DNA from: Patescibacteria group bacterium
Lineage (GTDB): Bacteria; Patescibacteriota; Patescibacteriia; Patescibacteriales; VMTK01
NCBI GenBank assembly: GCA_018896595.1
Contig: JAHIME010000089.1
Span: 1-20,102, forward strand
Length of the DNA stretch: 20,102 nt
Reading direction: 5' to 3'
Under the pieces are notes generated by a model, which was given only the letters and a program-made list of their open reading frames with translations, was not told where the DNA came from and searched no databases. Below, in pieces: positions 5,290 through 12,943 of this stretch; within the stretch, counting starts at the first letter, position 1; every line of letters begins with the position of its first letter. Made by a program: the position numbers and the translations under genes.

Positions 5290-5318
5290 TTGCCAAAAAT
5301 TTTTTTTTATTATACAAT
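5290..5318 (+). promoter_or_regulatory. Promoter for the zinc-finger gene and lspA
   Basis: TTGCCA (5290-5295), a 17-bp spacer, then TACAAT (5313-5318). The leader of about 45 nt has no visible Shine-Dalgarno before the ATG at 5371. Confidence 0.7.
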
Positions 5319-5370
5319 AAAGCTAAGATGATACACCCTGATTAAATTGGGGTTTTAATTTTCAAAAAAC

Positions 5371-5742
5371 ATGGACAAAAAGGCAATGGAAAAAATAAGA
5401 AAAGATTTATTGAAAAGCAAAAAACAGATTGAAGAAGATCTGGCGGCTTTTACTAAAAAAGACCAGCATGAGAAAGACGAGCACAGAACTCAATTCCCCG
5501 ACTACGGAAGCAAAAGCGATGAAAATGTGCAGGAGGTTGGAGAATATTCCACTAATTTGGTAACGGAGAAAATTTTAGAAAAAACATTGCGCGACATAGA
5601 AGAAACCTTAAACCGCATAGAGAAAGGCGCTTACGGCACTTGCAAATATTGCGGCAAAGAAATAGACGAGGAGCGTTTAATGGCGCGGCCTGTTTCCAGC
5701 GCCTGCGTAAAGTGCAAAAACGAATTGCAAAAATCAGTTTGA
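5371..5742 (+). CDS. DksA/TraR-type C4 zinc-finger protein
   Basis: 123 residues. The N-terminal two thirds are a charged coiled coil (about 3-30 and 60-86), as in DksA and the short YteA-like proteins. The C-terminus carries the zinc finger CKYCGKEI...CVKC with Cys91, Cys94, Cys112 and Cys115 and the usual GTCKYCG/RLMARP signature. Proteins of this family insert the coiled coil into the RNA polymerase secondary channel and tune transcription with ppGpp; whether this one does is inference. The acidic tip motif DxxDxA of classical DksA is not evident. It leads an apparent two-gene unit with lspA, three bases downstream. Confidence 0.88.
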   Translation: MDKKAMEKIRKDLLKSKKQIEEDLAAFTKKDQHEKDEHRTQFPDYGSKSDENVQEVGEYSTNLVTEKILEKTLRDIEETLNRIEKGAYGTCKYCGKEIDEERLMARPVSSACVKCKNELQKSV

Positions 5743-5745
5743 TTT

Positions 5746-6231
5746 ATGTTTTTAACATATTCAAATTCAAGATATAAAATAAGGATGACAGCTTATATTT
5801 TAACTGTCATCCTTATTATTTTTGATCGTTTTTTTAAGTTTTTGGCGGTTAATGATTTTTTCAGCAAGCCGATGGAAATAATAGGCGATTCGTTTAAATT
5901 AAATTTTGTGGGCAATTTTAATATCGCTTTTTCCTTGCCCCTTGCCGGCTTCTGGTTGAATGTTATTATTATTTTTTTGGTGTTAGCTTTAATTTATAAT
6001 TTATTATATTTTATTAAAAAAAGAGATTATCAAAAAGCCGATTATCTGCTTTTTATTATTTTTGGCGCTATCAGCAATCTGCTTGACCGCCTGCGGTACG
6101 GCTATGTAATTGATTATTTTGATTTAAAATATTTTACGGTTTTTAATTTGGCCGATGTTATGATTGTCGGAGGAGTTATCGGCTTGGGATGGCTGATCCT
6201 GTCTGTCGGCGGACAAGTGGTAAAAAAATAA
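5746..6231 (+). CDS. lspA: Lipoprotein signal peptidase II
   Basis: 161 residues, four transmembrane helices (about 14-33, 68-90, 98-112, 137-158). The aspartic-protease motifs are clear: NFNIAFSLP (57-65; family NxGxAF..P), NLLDRLRYGYVIDYFD with catalytic Asp123, and FNLADV with Asp137. DRFFK in helix 1 replaces the usual DQxxK. LspA removes signal peptides from lipidated prolipoproteins such as the one at 3140-3649. The start is uncertain: ATG 5746 follows the upstream stop by three bases, but ATG 5785 (Met14) gives the more typical N-terminus and lies inside a perfect 14-bp inverted repeat. The 3' end overlaps the convergent tsaE by 56 bp. Confidence 0.93.
   Translation: MFLTYSNSRYKIRMTAYILTVILIIFDRFFKFLAVNDFFSKPMEIIGDSFKLNFVGNFNIAFSLPLAGFWLNVIIIFLVLALIYNLLYFIKKRDYQKADYLLFIIFGAISNLLDRLRYGYVIDYFDLKYFTVFNLADVMIVGGVIGLGWLILSVGGQVVKK
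5778..5817 (+). promoter_or_regulatory. Perfect 14-bp hairpin over the likely lspA start
   Basis: AATAAGGATGACAG (5778-5791) pairs perfectly with CTGTCATCCTTATT (5804-5817) across a 12-nt loop. The 5' arm contains the internal ATG at 5785 and its AAGG. T-rich sequence follows. It could block initiation at that ATG or act as a partial terminator behind the zinc-finger gene. Confidence 0.6.
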
Positions 6232-6640
6232 TTATTCTTTTATTTTCATCCTTGTTTATTATTCCAATATATTTTGTCTTTTTAGGCAAGATTTTTTTTA
6301 TTTTATCAGCCCATTCTATAACCGTTACGGCATCGGGCCGGTTAAAATATTCTTCCGCGCCGATGGCGATTAAATCTTGCGGAGTTTTAAGGCGATAAGC
6401 GTCAATATGGATTAAATATTTGATATTTGGATATTTAGTTTGATATACCTTCATCAATACGAAAGTCGGGCTGGTTATATTTTTTTTAACACCCAAGCCG
6501 GCCGCCAACCCTTTGGCAAAAACGGTTTTGCCGGCGCCAAGATCGCCTGTAAGGCCGATGATTTCTCCGCCTTTAAGCCGTTTGGCGAATTTTTTGGCGA
6601 AATTAAATGTTTCTTTTTCCGAGCTGGTAATATGTCCCAT
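6176..6640 (-). CDS. tsaE: TsaE, ATPase of the tRNA t6A synthesis complex
   Basis: 154 residues, normal for the family. Walker A GDLGAGKT (32-39), switch-like SPTF (57-60), HIDAYRL and VIEWADKI are the TsaE/YjeE signature. It works with TsaB, TsaC and TsaD to make N6-threonylcarbamoyladenosine at position 37 of ANN-decoding tRNAs. The partner genes are not in the window. The gene converges on lspA, and its last 19 codons, including the stop, overlap the lspA 3' end on the other strand, so the tail PLVRRQTGSAIPSR may be a read-through extension beyond the family core. Its upstream side faces the bidirectional terminator at 6669-6704. Confidence 0.93.
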   Translation of the reverse strand: MGHITSSEKETFNFAKKFAKRLKGGEIIGLTGDLGAGKTVFAKGLAAGLGVKKNITSPTFVLMKVYQTKYPNIKYLIHIDAYRLKTPQDLIAIGAEEYFNRPDAVTVIEWADKIKKILPKKTKYIGIINKDENKRIIIFLPLVRRQTGSAIPSR

Positions 6641-6668
6641 AATAATATTTTAGCTTATTATTAATATA

Positions 6669-6704
6669 AAATAAAGACAAGCTTTGTTAAGCTTGTCTTT
6701 ATTT
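6669..6704. terminator. Bidirectional terminator, perfect 16-bp stem
   Basis: AAATAAAGACAAGCTT (6669-6684) pairs perfectly with 6689-6704 across TGTT. A-rich and T-rich sides give short U-tracts either way. On the minus strand it ends the rplS/tRNA-Leu/tRNA-Val unit. Confidence 0.85.
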
Positions 6705-6705
6705 G

Positions 6706-6779
6706 TGGGCGCACAAGGGATCGAACCCTGGACCTCTTCGGTGTAAACGAAGCGCTCTAACCAGCTGAGCTATGCGCCC
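6706..6779 (-). tRNA. tRNA-Val (UAC)
   Basis: Acceptor GGGCGCA/TGCGCCC, anticodon stem CTTCG/CGAAG with loop TTTACAC (anticodon TAC), discriminator A, no encoded CCA. It lies 7 nt after tRNA-Leu and directly before the terminator. Confidence 0.97.
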
Positions 6780-6786
6780 TTTTACG

Positions 6787-6870
6787 TGGGCATGAGAGGA
6801 CTCGAACCTCCAAGCCCTTGCGAGCACCAGCCCCTCAAGCTGGCGAGTTTACCAATTTCTCCACATGCCC
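6787..6870 (-). tRNA. tRNA-Leu (GAG)
   Basis: Acceptor GGGCATG/CATGCCC, anticodon stem CCAGC/GCTGG with loop TTGAGGG (anticodon GAG), and a long variable arm (class II), 84 nt. No CCA is encoded. It starts 6 bp behind the rplS stop, so it is probably cut from the rplS transcript. Confidence 0.96.
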
Positions 6871-6876
6871 CAAGTT

Positions 6877-7257
6877 TTAAGCGGCCTTCACTTCTTTTAA
6901 TTTTTTCTTATAGCCGCGTTTCAGGTAATATAATTTGGCGCGGCAGACCTTGGCTTGCTTTTTAATCTCAATTTTAGTAATAGTCGGCAGGTTTAAAGGA
7001 AAAATTTTTTCTACGCCGACTCCATCGCTTACTTTCCTGACCGTAATGGCTCCGCCGGCTTGTTTGCCGTGTTTTTTGGCTATAACCATGCCCTCAAAAT
7101 ATTGTATTCTTTCCTTTTCTTCTCCTTTGGGGTTAAGCTCTTTAATTTTTTGGTGCACCCTGACGGTCATTCCCGGCTTAATATCGGGAATAACGCGCTG
7201 TTTCGGCTCATCGGCTGTTTTTTTATCCTTTTGTTCCGCCTTTTTTTCTTCGCTCAT
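6877..7257 (-). CDS. rplS: 50S ribosomal protein L19
   Basis: 126 residues. The L19 core begins near residue 24 (IPDIKPGMTVRVHQKI) and includes RIQYFEGMVIAKKHG, ITVRKVSDGVGVEKIFPLNLPTI and RAKLYYLKRGYKKKLKE. A charged N-terminal extension of about 22 residues (MSEEKKAEQKDKKTADEPK) precedes it. L19 sits at the 30S-50S interface. In most bacteria rplS follows trmD; here it is about 10 kb away with its own promoter and is followed by two tRNA genes in a shared unit. Confidence 0.97.
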   Translation of the reverse strand: MSEEKKAEQKDKKTADEPKQRVIPDIKPGMTVRVHQKIKELNPKGEEKERIQYFEGMVIAKKHGKQAGGAITVRKVSDGVGVEKIFPLNLPTITKIEIKKQAKVCRAKLYYLKRGYKKKLKEVKAA

Positions 7258-7297
7258 AAGTTTATTTGATAATTTAAGTTAATTATTACTTAAAAAT

Positions 7298-7324
7298 ATT
7301 ATAACAATTTTTATGATTTGTCAA
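7298..7324 (-). promoter_or_regulatory. Promoter for rplS and the two tRNAs
   Basis: On the minus strand TTGACA (7319-7324) lies inside the last codons of the guanylate kinase-like gene, and TATAAT (7298-7303) is preceded by TGT (extended -10). The 15-bp spacer is short, and the extended -10 may compensate. Confidence 0.65.
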
Positions 7325-7898
7325 GCCGGCCAGGGCGCAATTTCAGCTTCTTTTTTATGATTTTGGCAACATCGTTTACGGCTTTATTTAATTCGCCTTC
7401 TTTGTTTATCACCTTATAATCATAAATATTTTTATGCTTGAGAAACTGCTTGGTATAATCCATTCTTTCCTTGATAAATTTTTCAGAAACGTTTTTCCCT
7501 CTTTGTCTGATTCTTTTTTCCAGATTTTTTAAAGGGGCGTAAATCAAAATAGCCGTTATGCCGGGTATTAATTTTTTAGCGGTTATCACCCCTTTATATT
7601 CCATTTTCCAAATGTTGATTTTTTTGCTTCGTTTTGCCCTGTTGATTTCCCGGCGCGCAACTCCGTAATAATGGCCGTTGTATTCCTCAGCGTGTTCAAA
7701 AAATTTATTTTCTTTTATGGCTTTTTTAAATTCGGTTTTGCCAATAAAATAATACGGATTTTTTTGCGATTCCCCGGGGCGCATCGGCCTGGTTGTCGTA
7801 GTTATTACCCGCTCAATCGGCAGTATTTTTCGCAGGCCTTCAATAACACTGTCCTGGCCCGATCCGGACGGGCCGGAGATAATGAAAATATTAGACAT
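7311..7898 (-). CDS. gmk: Guanylate kinase-like protein with an altered P-loop
   Basis: 195 residues, close to bacterial Gmk length. The fold signature is clear: FIISGPSGSG at the start, TTTRPMRPGE (34-43), FFEHAEEYNGHYYGV (the GMP-binding E and Y region), a lid RIRQRG and a final helix. Gmk makes GDP from GMP and ATP. However, the P-loop reads GPSGSGQDS: Gln15 replaces the catalytic lysine of GxxGxGK[ST]. The IDVQGA motif is also changed to MEYKGV, and GxDYxF to NPYYFIG. A single base (CAG for AAG) would restore lysine. It may be a divergent but working CPR subfamily, a regulatory paralogue, or inactive. It is the last gene of the unit running from the flippase, 25 bp behind the pseudouridine synthase. 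Confidence 0.8.
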   Translation of the reverse strand: MSNIFIISGPSGSGQDSVIEGLRKILPIERVITTTTRPMRPGESQKNPYYFIGKTEFKKAIKENKFFEHAEEYNGHYYGVARREINRAKRSKKINIWKMEYKGVITAKKLIPGITAILIYAPLKNLEKRIRQRGKNVSEKFIKERMDYTKQFLKHKNIYDYKVINKEGELNKAVNDVAKIIKKKLKLRPGRLDKS

Positions 7899-7923
7899 AC
7901 GCGCGAAGCTTAATTTATAATAA

Positions 7924-8643
7924 CTATTTTAATTTTTGCAGAAATACATTCAATTCCTCGGGCAGGCCCGCTTTAAAATGCCGCCTTTTTTCGGCCAAGT
8001 CGTCAAAAGACAGTTCGCTCGCCGCTAAAAATATTCTGCCAAGGTTTAATTTTTTGTTTTTTTCCCTTGTTTTTTTTGTTCCGTACAGATCGTCGCCGAC
8101 TACCGGATGGCCGTAAGCCGACATATGGACCCTTATCTGGTGGGTGCGCCCGGTTTTGATTTTTATTTTTAACAAGGTGTAATTTATAAACCTTTGCTTG
8201 ACTTCAAACTCCGTAACCGCCCGCCTGCCTCTTAGCTCAAGCTCGCCCTTGACGGTTTTGGGCAAGGCCGCCATCCTGCCGCTTCTGCCGCTTCGCTCAA
8301 TCGGGAAATCAATCACGCCCTCATCCCTGGCGATTCTGCCGTAAACCAAAGCGATGTATTTTTTGTCCACGGTTCTTTTTTTGAATTGTTTTTTCAAATG
8401 GTCAAACGCTTCCTGCGTTTTAGCGATTGCCATAAGCCCCGACACCTGCTTGTCCAAGCGGTGCATAATCCCGGGCCGGCTCGGGTCCTCGCCTATTTTA
8501 GCCAGCTCGGGATATTTTTCCAATAATTGGTCGGACAAAGCCGGTTCGTTAATATGCTCGGCGCCATGAACCAGCAGGCCGGCCGGCTTGTTGATTATTA
8601 AATAATTATTGTCTTCGTAGATAGTTTGGTATTGTTGAGTCAT
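7924..8643 (-). CDS. RluD/RluA-family 23S rRNA pseudouridine synthase
   Basis: 239 residues. Motif I GIMHRLDKQVSGL (58-70) holds the catalytic Asp64; later motifs are KKYIALVYG, LKIKIKTGRTHQIRVHM and HPVVGDDLYG. It has no N-terminal S4 domain, unlike E. coli RluD, and begins directly with the catalytic domain. Such enzymes isomerise uridines in rRNA or tRNA; the exact target cannot be read from the sequence. Its ATG overlaps the stop of the upstream glycosyltransferase in an ATGA arrangement, implying translational coupling. Confidence 0.9.
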   Translation of the reverse strand: MTQQYQTIYEDNNYLIINKPAGLLVHGAEHINEPALSDQLLEKYPELAKIGEDPSRPGIMHRLDKQVSGLMAIAKTQEAFDHLKKQFKKRTVDKKYIALVYGRIARDEGVIDFPIERSGRSGRMAALPKTVKGELELRGRRAVTEFEVKQRFINYTLLKIKIKTGRTHQIRVHMSAYGHPVVGDDLYGTKKTREKNKKLNLGRIFLAASELSFDDLAEKRRHFKAGLPEELNVFLQKLK

Positions 8644-9809
8644 ATTATTTTTTCAAATTCCTCCGCCATTTTGTCAATCGTAAAATGTTCGCCGGCCATT
8701 TTTCTGGCATTTTCCCCAAGCTCAAGGCGCAGGCGCTTGTTTTTGTATAACGCGATAATTTGCCGCGCCAGCATCTCATTGTTGTTCGCTTCAACCAATA
8801 TTCCGTTTTGCCGGTTATGAATCATATCTTCAAAGCCAAGGCCGCCAGGCCCGATAACCGGCAAGCCGGCAGCCATGGCGTTAAGGCATATTTCAAAAGC
8901 GGTTAAGCCGGGAATTTCGCCGGAAACGACAAAAATATCAAAATTATCAAGCCATTTTTTTAAATGGGCATGTTCGCCTTGGCTCGGCGAGTCCGGTTCT
9001 CCAACAAACCAGACTAAATTGTCAATTTCCATTTTTTTGGCAAGCCAGATTAAATTTTTTCTTTTCGCGCCGCCGCCGACAACGATTAACTGCAAATCGG
9101 GGATGATCGTCAGGCAAACTTTAATAACTTCAAGCAGATTTTTAATCTTTTGTCCCGAGTTTTCGGGATTTAAGTCGGCAACGGTGCCTATGGCAAAATA
9201 TTTGCGCTTGCGGCTGTGTTTGTCTGTTTGGGCCAATTTATCAAATATCGTATCCTGGTATTTCCATTGGTTTAATCTAATGCCGGGTGAAATGGTTTTT
9301 ATATTATTTTCATTAAAACCAAAATTTTTCAGCTGAATTTTAGCGAGATTGGTAAAGGTTATCAGCGTTGCTCGCTTTGACAATAATTTATAAAACTGAA
9401 ACAGCGGTTTGCGCAAGAGTTTGTAATCAAGATCAGGGCGTTCAAGCCAAATGGTTTTAATTTTTAAAATTTTCGCGATTGGCGCGATGATTATTTTTTC
9501 ATTCCAGTTCAGGCAAATCGCGGTTGTAATTTTTTTGCTTTTTTTGTAATACAATAAAATCGCCGCGGATAGCAAAAACAATACCGGCAATAAGACAAAA
9601 AATATCATTTGATTAAATCGGCTGTTTAATTTCGGGCCGAAGTATGTTTTTTCCGCCGGCCAGCGCTTTTCATTAAAATAGTTTAATAAATCAGAGCTTG
9701 CGGAAAGCAAATATAATAAATAGCCCCTTTGTTTTAATTCTTCAAAAAGATTAAACAAGGGCTGATTATTTTCCGCGGAAGAGTTGATAATTAGAATGTT
9801 TTTAGGCAT
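8640..9809 (-). CDS. GT-B fold glycosyltransferase, family 4 type
   Basis: 389 residues. The N-terminal Rossmann half (NILIINSSAENNQPLFNLFEEL) contains a hydrophobic stretch at about 69-88 that may anchor it to the membrane. The C-terminal half has the GT4 features FAIGTVADLNPENSG, LQLIVVGGG, VWFVGEPD and the nucleotide-sugar region SGEIPGLTAFEICLNAMAAGLPVIG, where Glu of FEICL stands for the usual EX7E. It should transfer a sugar from an NDP donor to a lipid or glycan. It lies 2 bp after the flippase gene and overlaps the pseudouridine synthase gene by 4 bp, so it belongs to a surface-glycan export pair. Confidence 0.85.
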   Translation of the reverse strand: MPKNILIINSSAENNQPLFNLFEELKQRGYLLYLLSASSDLLNYFNEKRWPAEKTYFGPKLNSRFNQMIFFVLLPVLFLLSAAILLYYKKSKKITTAICLNWNEKIIIAPIAKILKIKTIWLERPDLDYKLLRKPLFQFYKLLSKRATLITFTNLAKIQLKNFGFNENNIKTISPGIRLNQWKYQDTIFDKLAQTDKHSRKRKYFAIGTVADLNPENSGQKIKNLLEVIKVCLTIIPDLQLIVVGGGAKRKNLIWLAKKMEIDNLVWFVGEPDSPSQGEHAHLKKWLDNFDIFVVSGEIPGLTAFEICLNAMAAGLPVIGPGGLGFEDMIHNRQNGILVEANNNEMLARQIIALYKNKRLRLELGENARKMAGEHFTIDKMAEEFEKII

Positions 9810-9811
9810 AA

Positions 9812-11245
9812 TTATTTATTCAATAAGCTCGTTATATCCTCTTTTGTTATCCCTTTAAATAAGTAAAGCGTTATAAAATACACCGCCGTTGCCAGCGCTA
9901 AAACTATAAATAAATTCCAGCCAGAGATAAGATAAAGCAAGCCCGCCATTACCAATGAAGCGCCTAAAATTTTCGCGGTTGGCTTTAAGCTCGGCAGAAA
10001 TCCGGAGTATTTCCAAACCAAATAGAAAGAAGCCAAAGCGATAGTAATCTCGCTGTAGATTGTCACCCAGGCCGCGCCGAAATAGGAGTAGCGGGGTATA
10101 AGGATTAAATAGCCGATAACCGCCGTAACAGCGGTAAAAATATAAAAGCCGATTATTTTCTTTTGCTTGTCAAGCGCTATTATCGCGTGGGCGAACATGC
10201 ACCCGAGAAAAATAATGCCGGCCGCCGCGATTAAGACTTGCAGAATCGGGCCGGACGGTTCAAAGTCAGGCCCGGCCACTAAAACCATAATATCTTTAGC
10301 CGTAAATTGCGCGCCGACAACCAAGGGGATGGCGAACATAGCCATCATGTCAAATGATTTTTGCAGGACATTGTTAAAGCCCTGTTTTTCGCCTTTTGCC
10401 CAGCGGGCGGTTAAGATCGGCAGGATAAGACCGGCGAACATAAAGGGCATAGTAATCAAAACATCAATAACTCTATAAGCGGCGCCGTAAATTCCGACTT
10501 CGGCGATAATGCCGATTTCAGACGGCCGCTTAATCAGCGACAAAAGCAAGGTGTCGGTTTTTAAATAAATCAGATTGAAAATAATGGTTATTGCCAGCGG
10601 CCATGATTTTTTCGCGATTTCGCGCCAGACCGCGAAATCAAAACACAATTTAATGCGGGCGAACCGGCGGGAAAACAGATAATGCAATAAAAAATTAACA
10701 GCGCTGGCCGCGACGGCGGCAACGAGCATATTAAGCAGTCCCAGGTCAAGATAATAAACCAAAATTACTCCCGCCGCTAAAATAATCTTGCTGGCCACTT
10801 CGGCGATGGAAACTTTGTCCATGCGCAAATTTTTTTGGAACAAGCCTGTTAAAATTTGGTTCAGGGCGATAAAAAAGAAAGAGAGCGAGGCGATTGCCAC
10901 GCCGAGCTTAATAATCGGCTCGTAAGGGAAGAAGATTACCATGAGAGGCGCGATTCCCAAAAAAACAACGGCTGAAATTAAGCGCAAACTGAAAAGATTG
11001 CTTAAAATTTTATTTTCATCAACATTCGGCTGGCTGATCATTTGCACTGTGATGAGAGTAAGCCCGAGATCGGCTATAATGCCGAAAAAAGATAAAAATG
11101 TGACAATGGTTGTGTATTGGCCAAATCCTTCCCGGCCCAAATACCGCGCCATTACGGCGATGGCTATCAGGCCCAAAATCGTGGCAATGATTTTGCTGAT
11201 AATTTGTATTATCGTATTGTAGGCCACTTTCGTGGATAAACGCAT
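9812..11245 (-). CDS. Wzx-like oligosaccharide flippase (MOP superfamily)
   Basis: 477 residues with about 14 predicted transmembrane helices in the pattern of Wzx/RfbX flippases. The N-terminus MRLSTKVAYNTIIQIISKIIATILGLIA and the ARYLGREGFGQY motif after helix 1 are typical, as are the FSRRFARI loop and the LLSLIK near mid-protein. It would move lipid-linked sugars across the membrane for a surface polysaccharide or glycoprotein glycan. It is the first gene of the minus-strand unit and starts divergently from the promoter of the seventh pilin; its own promoter in 11250-11320 is not clear. Confidence 0.9.
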   Translation of the reverse strand: MRLSTKVAYNTIIQIISKIIATILGLIAIAVMARYLGREGFGQYTTIVTFLSFFGIIADLGLTLITVQMISQPNVDENKILSNLFSLRLISAVVFLGIAPLMVIFFPYEPIIKLGVAIASLSFFFIALNQILTGLFQKNLRMDKVSIAEVASKIILAAGVILVYYLDLGLLNMLVAAVAASAVNFLLHYLFSRRFARIKLCFDFAVWREIAKKSWPLAITIIFNLIYLKTDTLLLSLIKRPSEIGIIAEVGIYGAAYRVIDVLITMPFMFAGLILPILTARWAKGEKQGFNNVLQKSFDMMAMFAIPLVVGAQFTAKDIMVLVAGPDFEPSGPILQVLIAAAGIIFLGCMFAHAIIALDKQKKIIGFYIFTAVTAVIGYLILIPRYSYFGAAWVTIYSEITIALASFYLVWKYSGFLPSLKPTAKILGASLVMAGLLYLISGWNLFIVLALATAVYFITLYLFKGITKEDITSLLNK

Positions 11246-11250
11246 AAAGA

Positions 11251-11279
11251 TTGTAGTTTTTATTGATTTTAAGTATAAT
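11251..11279 (+). promoter_or_regulatory. Strong promoter for the seventh pilin
   Basis: TTGTAG (11251-11256), a 17-bp spacer and a perfect TATAAT (11274-11279). It begins 6 bp upstream of the divergent flippase start. The short leader to the ATG at 11316 carries no Shine-Dalgarno. Confidence 0.8.
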
Positions 11280-11315
11280 ATAATTATAGTCTTATTTAAT
11301 TATAACATAAACAAT

Positions 11316-11753
11316 ATGAAAATTGCCAAAAAACGTTTTTTAAGCTTTATAATTTTATTTGTCGCTCTTTTAGCGCAGTTTTGTTTGGTCTGCGGCATTG
11401 GCGCGGTTAAAGTAAGCGCGGCCGATAATAATTTATGGAACATGGTTCAGGAGGGGGGGTTAAGCGATGTTGGCACCGAAGTTTACGGTTCTGACGCGCC
11501 AAAAGACATAAGGGTAATTGTTGCCAGAATTATACAGGTGGTTTTAGGCCTGTTGGGAATAATATTTTTGGTTATCATCATCACGGCCGGCTATAAATGG
11601 ATGACCGCGGCCGGCAATGAAGAAAAAGTCAGGGAAGCCAAAGACCAGCTTACAAGGGGCGTAATCGGCTTGGTGATTATTCTAGTGGCTTTTTCAATCA
11701 CTCTTTTTGTCGTTGACGAGATAAGAAAGGCCATTAGCGGAGAGGTCTGGTAA
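11316..11753 (+). CDS. T4SS_pilin family protein, pilin 7
   Basis: 145 residues from the ATG at 11316. The open frame extends upstream to 11232, but that would place the start before the promoter, whereas MKIAKKRF plus a hydrophobic stretch ending in VSAADN is a proper signal peptide. The core is helix 1 (about 71-94), loop TAGYKWMTAAGNEEKVREAKD and helix 2 (about 112-135). Its core is nearest to pilin 1 (shared KWMTAAG and GVIGLVII). It lies 28 bp before the glycoside hydrolase gene and probably shares its transcript, outside the main array. Confidence 0.85.
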   Translation: MKIAKKRFLSFIILFVALLAQFCLVCGIGAVKVSAADNNLWNMVQEGGLSDVGTEVYGSDAPKDIRVIVARIIQVVLGLLGIIFLVIIITAGYKWMTAAGNEEKVREAKDQLTRGVIGLVIILVAFSITLFVVDEIRKAISGEVW

Positions 11754-11781
11754 TGGTTATGAAATATGCATATAATTTTGT

Positions 11782-12861
11782 ATGTTTAAAAATGCGAGGA
11801 GAATAAAAAGAATATTTTTTATTTTAATTATTTTTTTATTTTTAATATTTTTATTAAGCCGTGGCCATATTTATGGCAATAACGAGCTGGAATACGGCAT
11901 AACTTTTTCCAAAAAGCAGGCTGAAAGCTTGGGTCTGGACTGGCGCAAAGTTTATCTGGCGGCATTGGACGAATTGGGGGTTAAAAAAATACGGCTGCCG
12001 GCTTATTGGGATGAAGTTGAAAAAAACGGCAATGAATATTTTTGGGATGATTTGGACTGGCAGATCGCCGAAGCGGAAGAGCGCGGAGCGGAAATAATTT
12101 TGGCTGTTGGCGGGCGCTTGCCCCGCTGGCCCGAATGCCATTTTCCCGGCTGGGCCAAAGGGTTGACTAAAGAAGAAAGAGAAGCTAAAATATTAAGTTA
12201 TATTGAGAAAGTTGTTAGCCGTTATAAAGAAAATAAGAGCATCGCGGCTTGGCAGGTGGAAAATGAGCCTTTTTTAGCTCATTTTGGCGATTGCCCCGAA
12301 GTAGACGGTGAATTTTTGGACAAAGAGATCGCTTTAACAAGAAGCTTGGATGTCCGGCCGATTGTGGTTACTGATTCAGGCGAGTTGTCTGTTTGGATTC
12401 CCGCGGCAAGGCGCGCCGATATTTTCGGCACGACAATGTACCGCGACACCTATTCGCGGCATTTGAAAATGTATATCCATTATCCAATCGCCCCGGGATT
12501 TTTCCGCTTTAAGAAAAATATAACCCGATTATTTACCCCGAACCTTTGGGACGATTGTCCGGCAATATTGAATTTGACGCCTTTGCGGCAGCTATTCTGT
12601 CCAAAAGACGCGGGGTTCGCCAAACCTGATAAATGGGTTGTAATTGAACTGCAGGCGGAGCCGTGGGGACCGGTTCCTTACCAGAATTTATCAAAAGAAG
12701 AGCGTGATCGCACTATGAATTTGGAAAAATTCAGGGAAATTATTGAGTTTGCCCGTCTTTCCGGATTTAAAGAATTTTATTTATGGGGAGTAGAGTGGTG
12801 GTACTGGGAGCGGGCGGAAGGCAGGCCGGAAATGTGGGAGGAAGCAAAAGTGTTGTTTTAA
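11782..12861 (+). CDS. Membrane-anchored glycoside hydrolase, clan GH-A-like TIM barrel
   Basis: 359 residues. A basic start and one transmembrane helix (about 9-27) anchor it with the enzyme outside. The barrel has family-typical strands: YGITFSKKQAESLGLDW, GVKKIRLPAYWDEVE, AEIILAVGGRLPRWPE, and the acid/base motif IAAWQVENEP with Glu162 (NEP). The likely nucleophile is in VVIELQAEPWG (Glu289, or less likely Glu293), and FYLWGVEWWYW closes the active site. This layout matches GH5/GH42-type retaining enzymes, but I cannot name the family or sugar. It follows pilin 7 closely, suggesting glycan trimming at the cell surface or on a host. Confidence 0.82.
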   Translation: MFKNARRIKRIFFILIIFLFLIFLLSRGHIYGNNELEYGITFSKKQAESLGLDWRKVYLAALDELGVKKIRLPAYWDEVEKNGNEYFWDDLDWQIAEAEERGAEIILAVGGRLPRWPECHFPGWAKGLTKEEREAKILSYIEKVVSRYKENKSIAAWQVENEPFLAHFGDCPEVDGEFLDKEIALTRSLDVRPIVVTDSGELSVWIPAARRADIFGTTMYRDTYSRHLKMYIHYPIAPGFFRFKKNITRLFTPNLWDDCPAILNLTPLRQLFCPKDAGFAKPDKWVVIELQAEPWGPVPYQNLSKEERDRTMNLEKFREIIEFARLSGFKEFYLWGVEWWYWERAEGRPEMWEEAKVLF

Positions 12862-12863
12862 AA

Positions 12864-12922
12864 AATTTTCAATTTTCAATTTCTAATTTTCAATCAATTT
12901 TCAATGAATCAATTTTTAAATT
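12864..12922. repeat. TTTTCAAT short tandem repeat
   Basis: The unit TTTTCAAT or a close variant recurs about six times between the glycoside hydrolase stop and the ROK gene. It is low-complexity spacer DNA with no promoter that I can see. Confidence 0.6.
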
Positions 12923-12943
12923 ATACTATTATAAATTTATTTT

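Noticed and set aside
8875..9336. 153-codon + strand frame inside the glycosyltransferase gene
   Set aside because: Antisense shadow of a gene with clear GT4 motifs; no initiation signal or recognisable domain.
11232..11315. Upstream start of pilin 7 giving 28 extra residues
   Set aside because: It would begin before the consensus promoter at 11251-11279 and spoil the signal peptide that begins at the ATG 11316.
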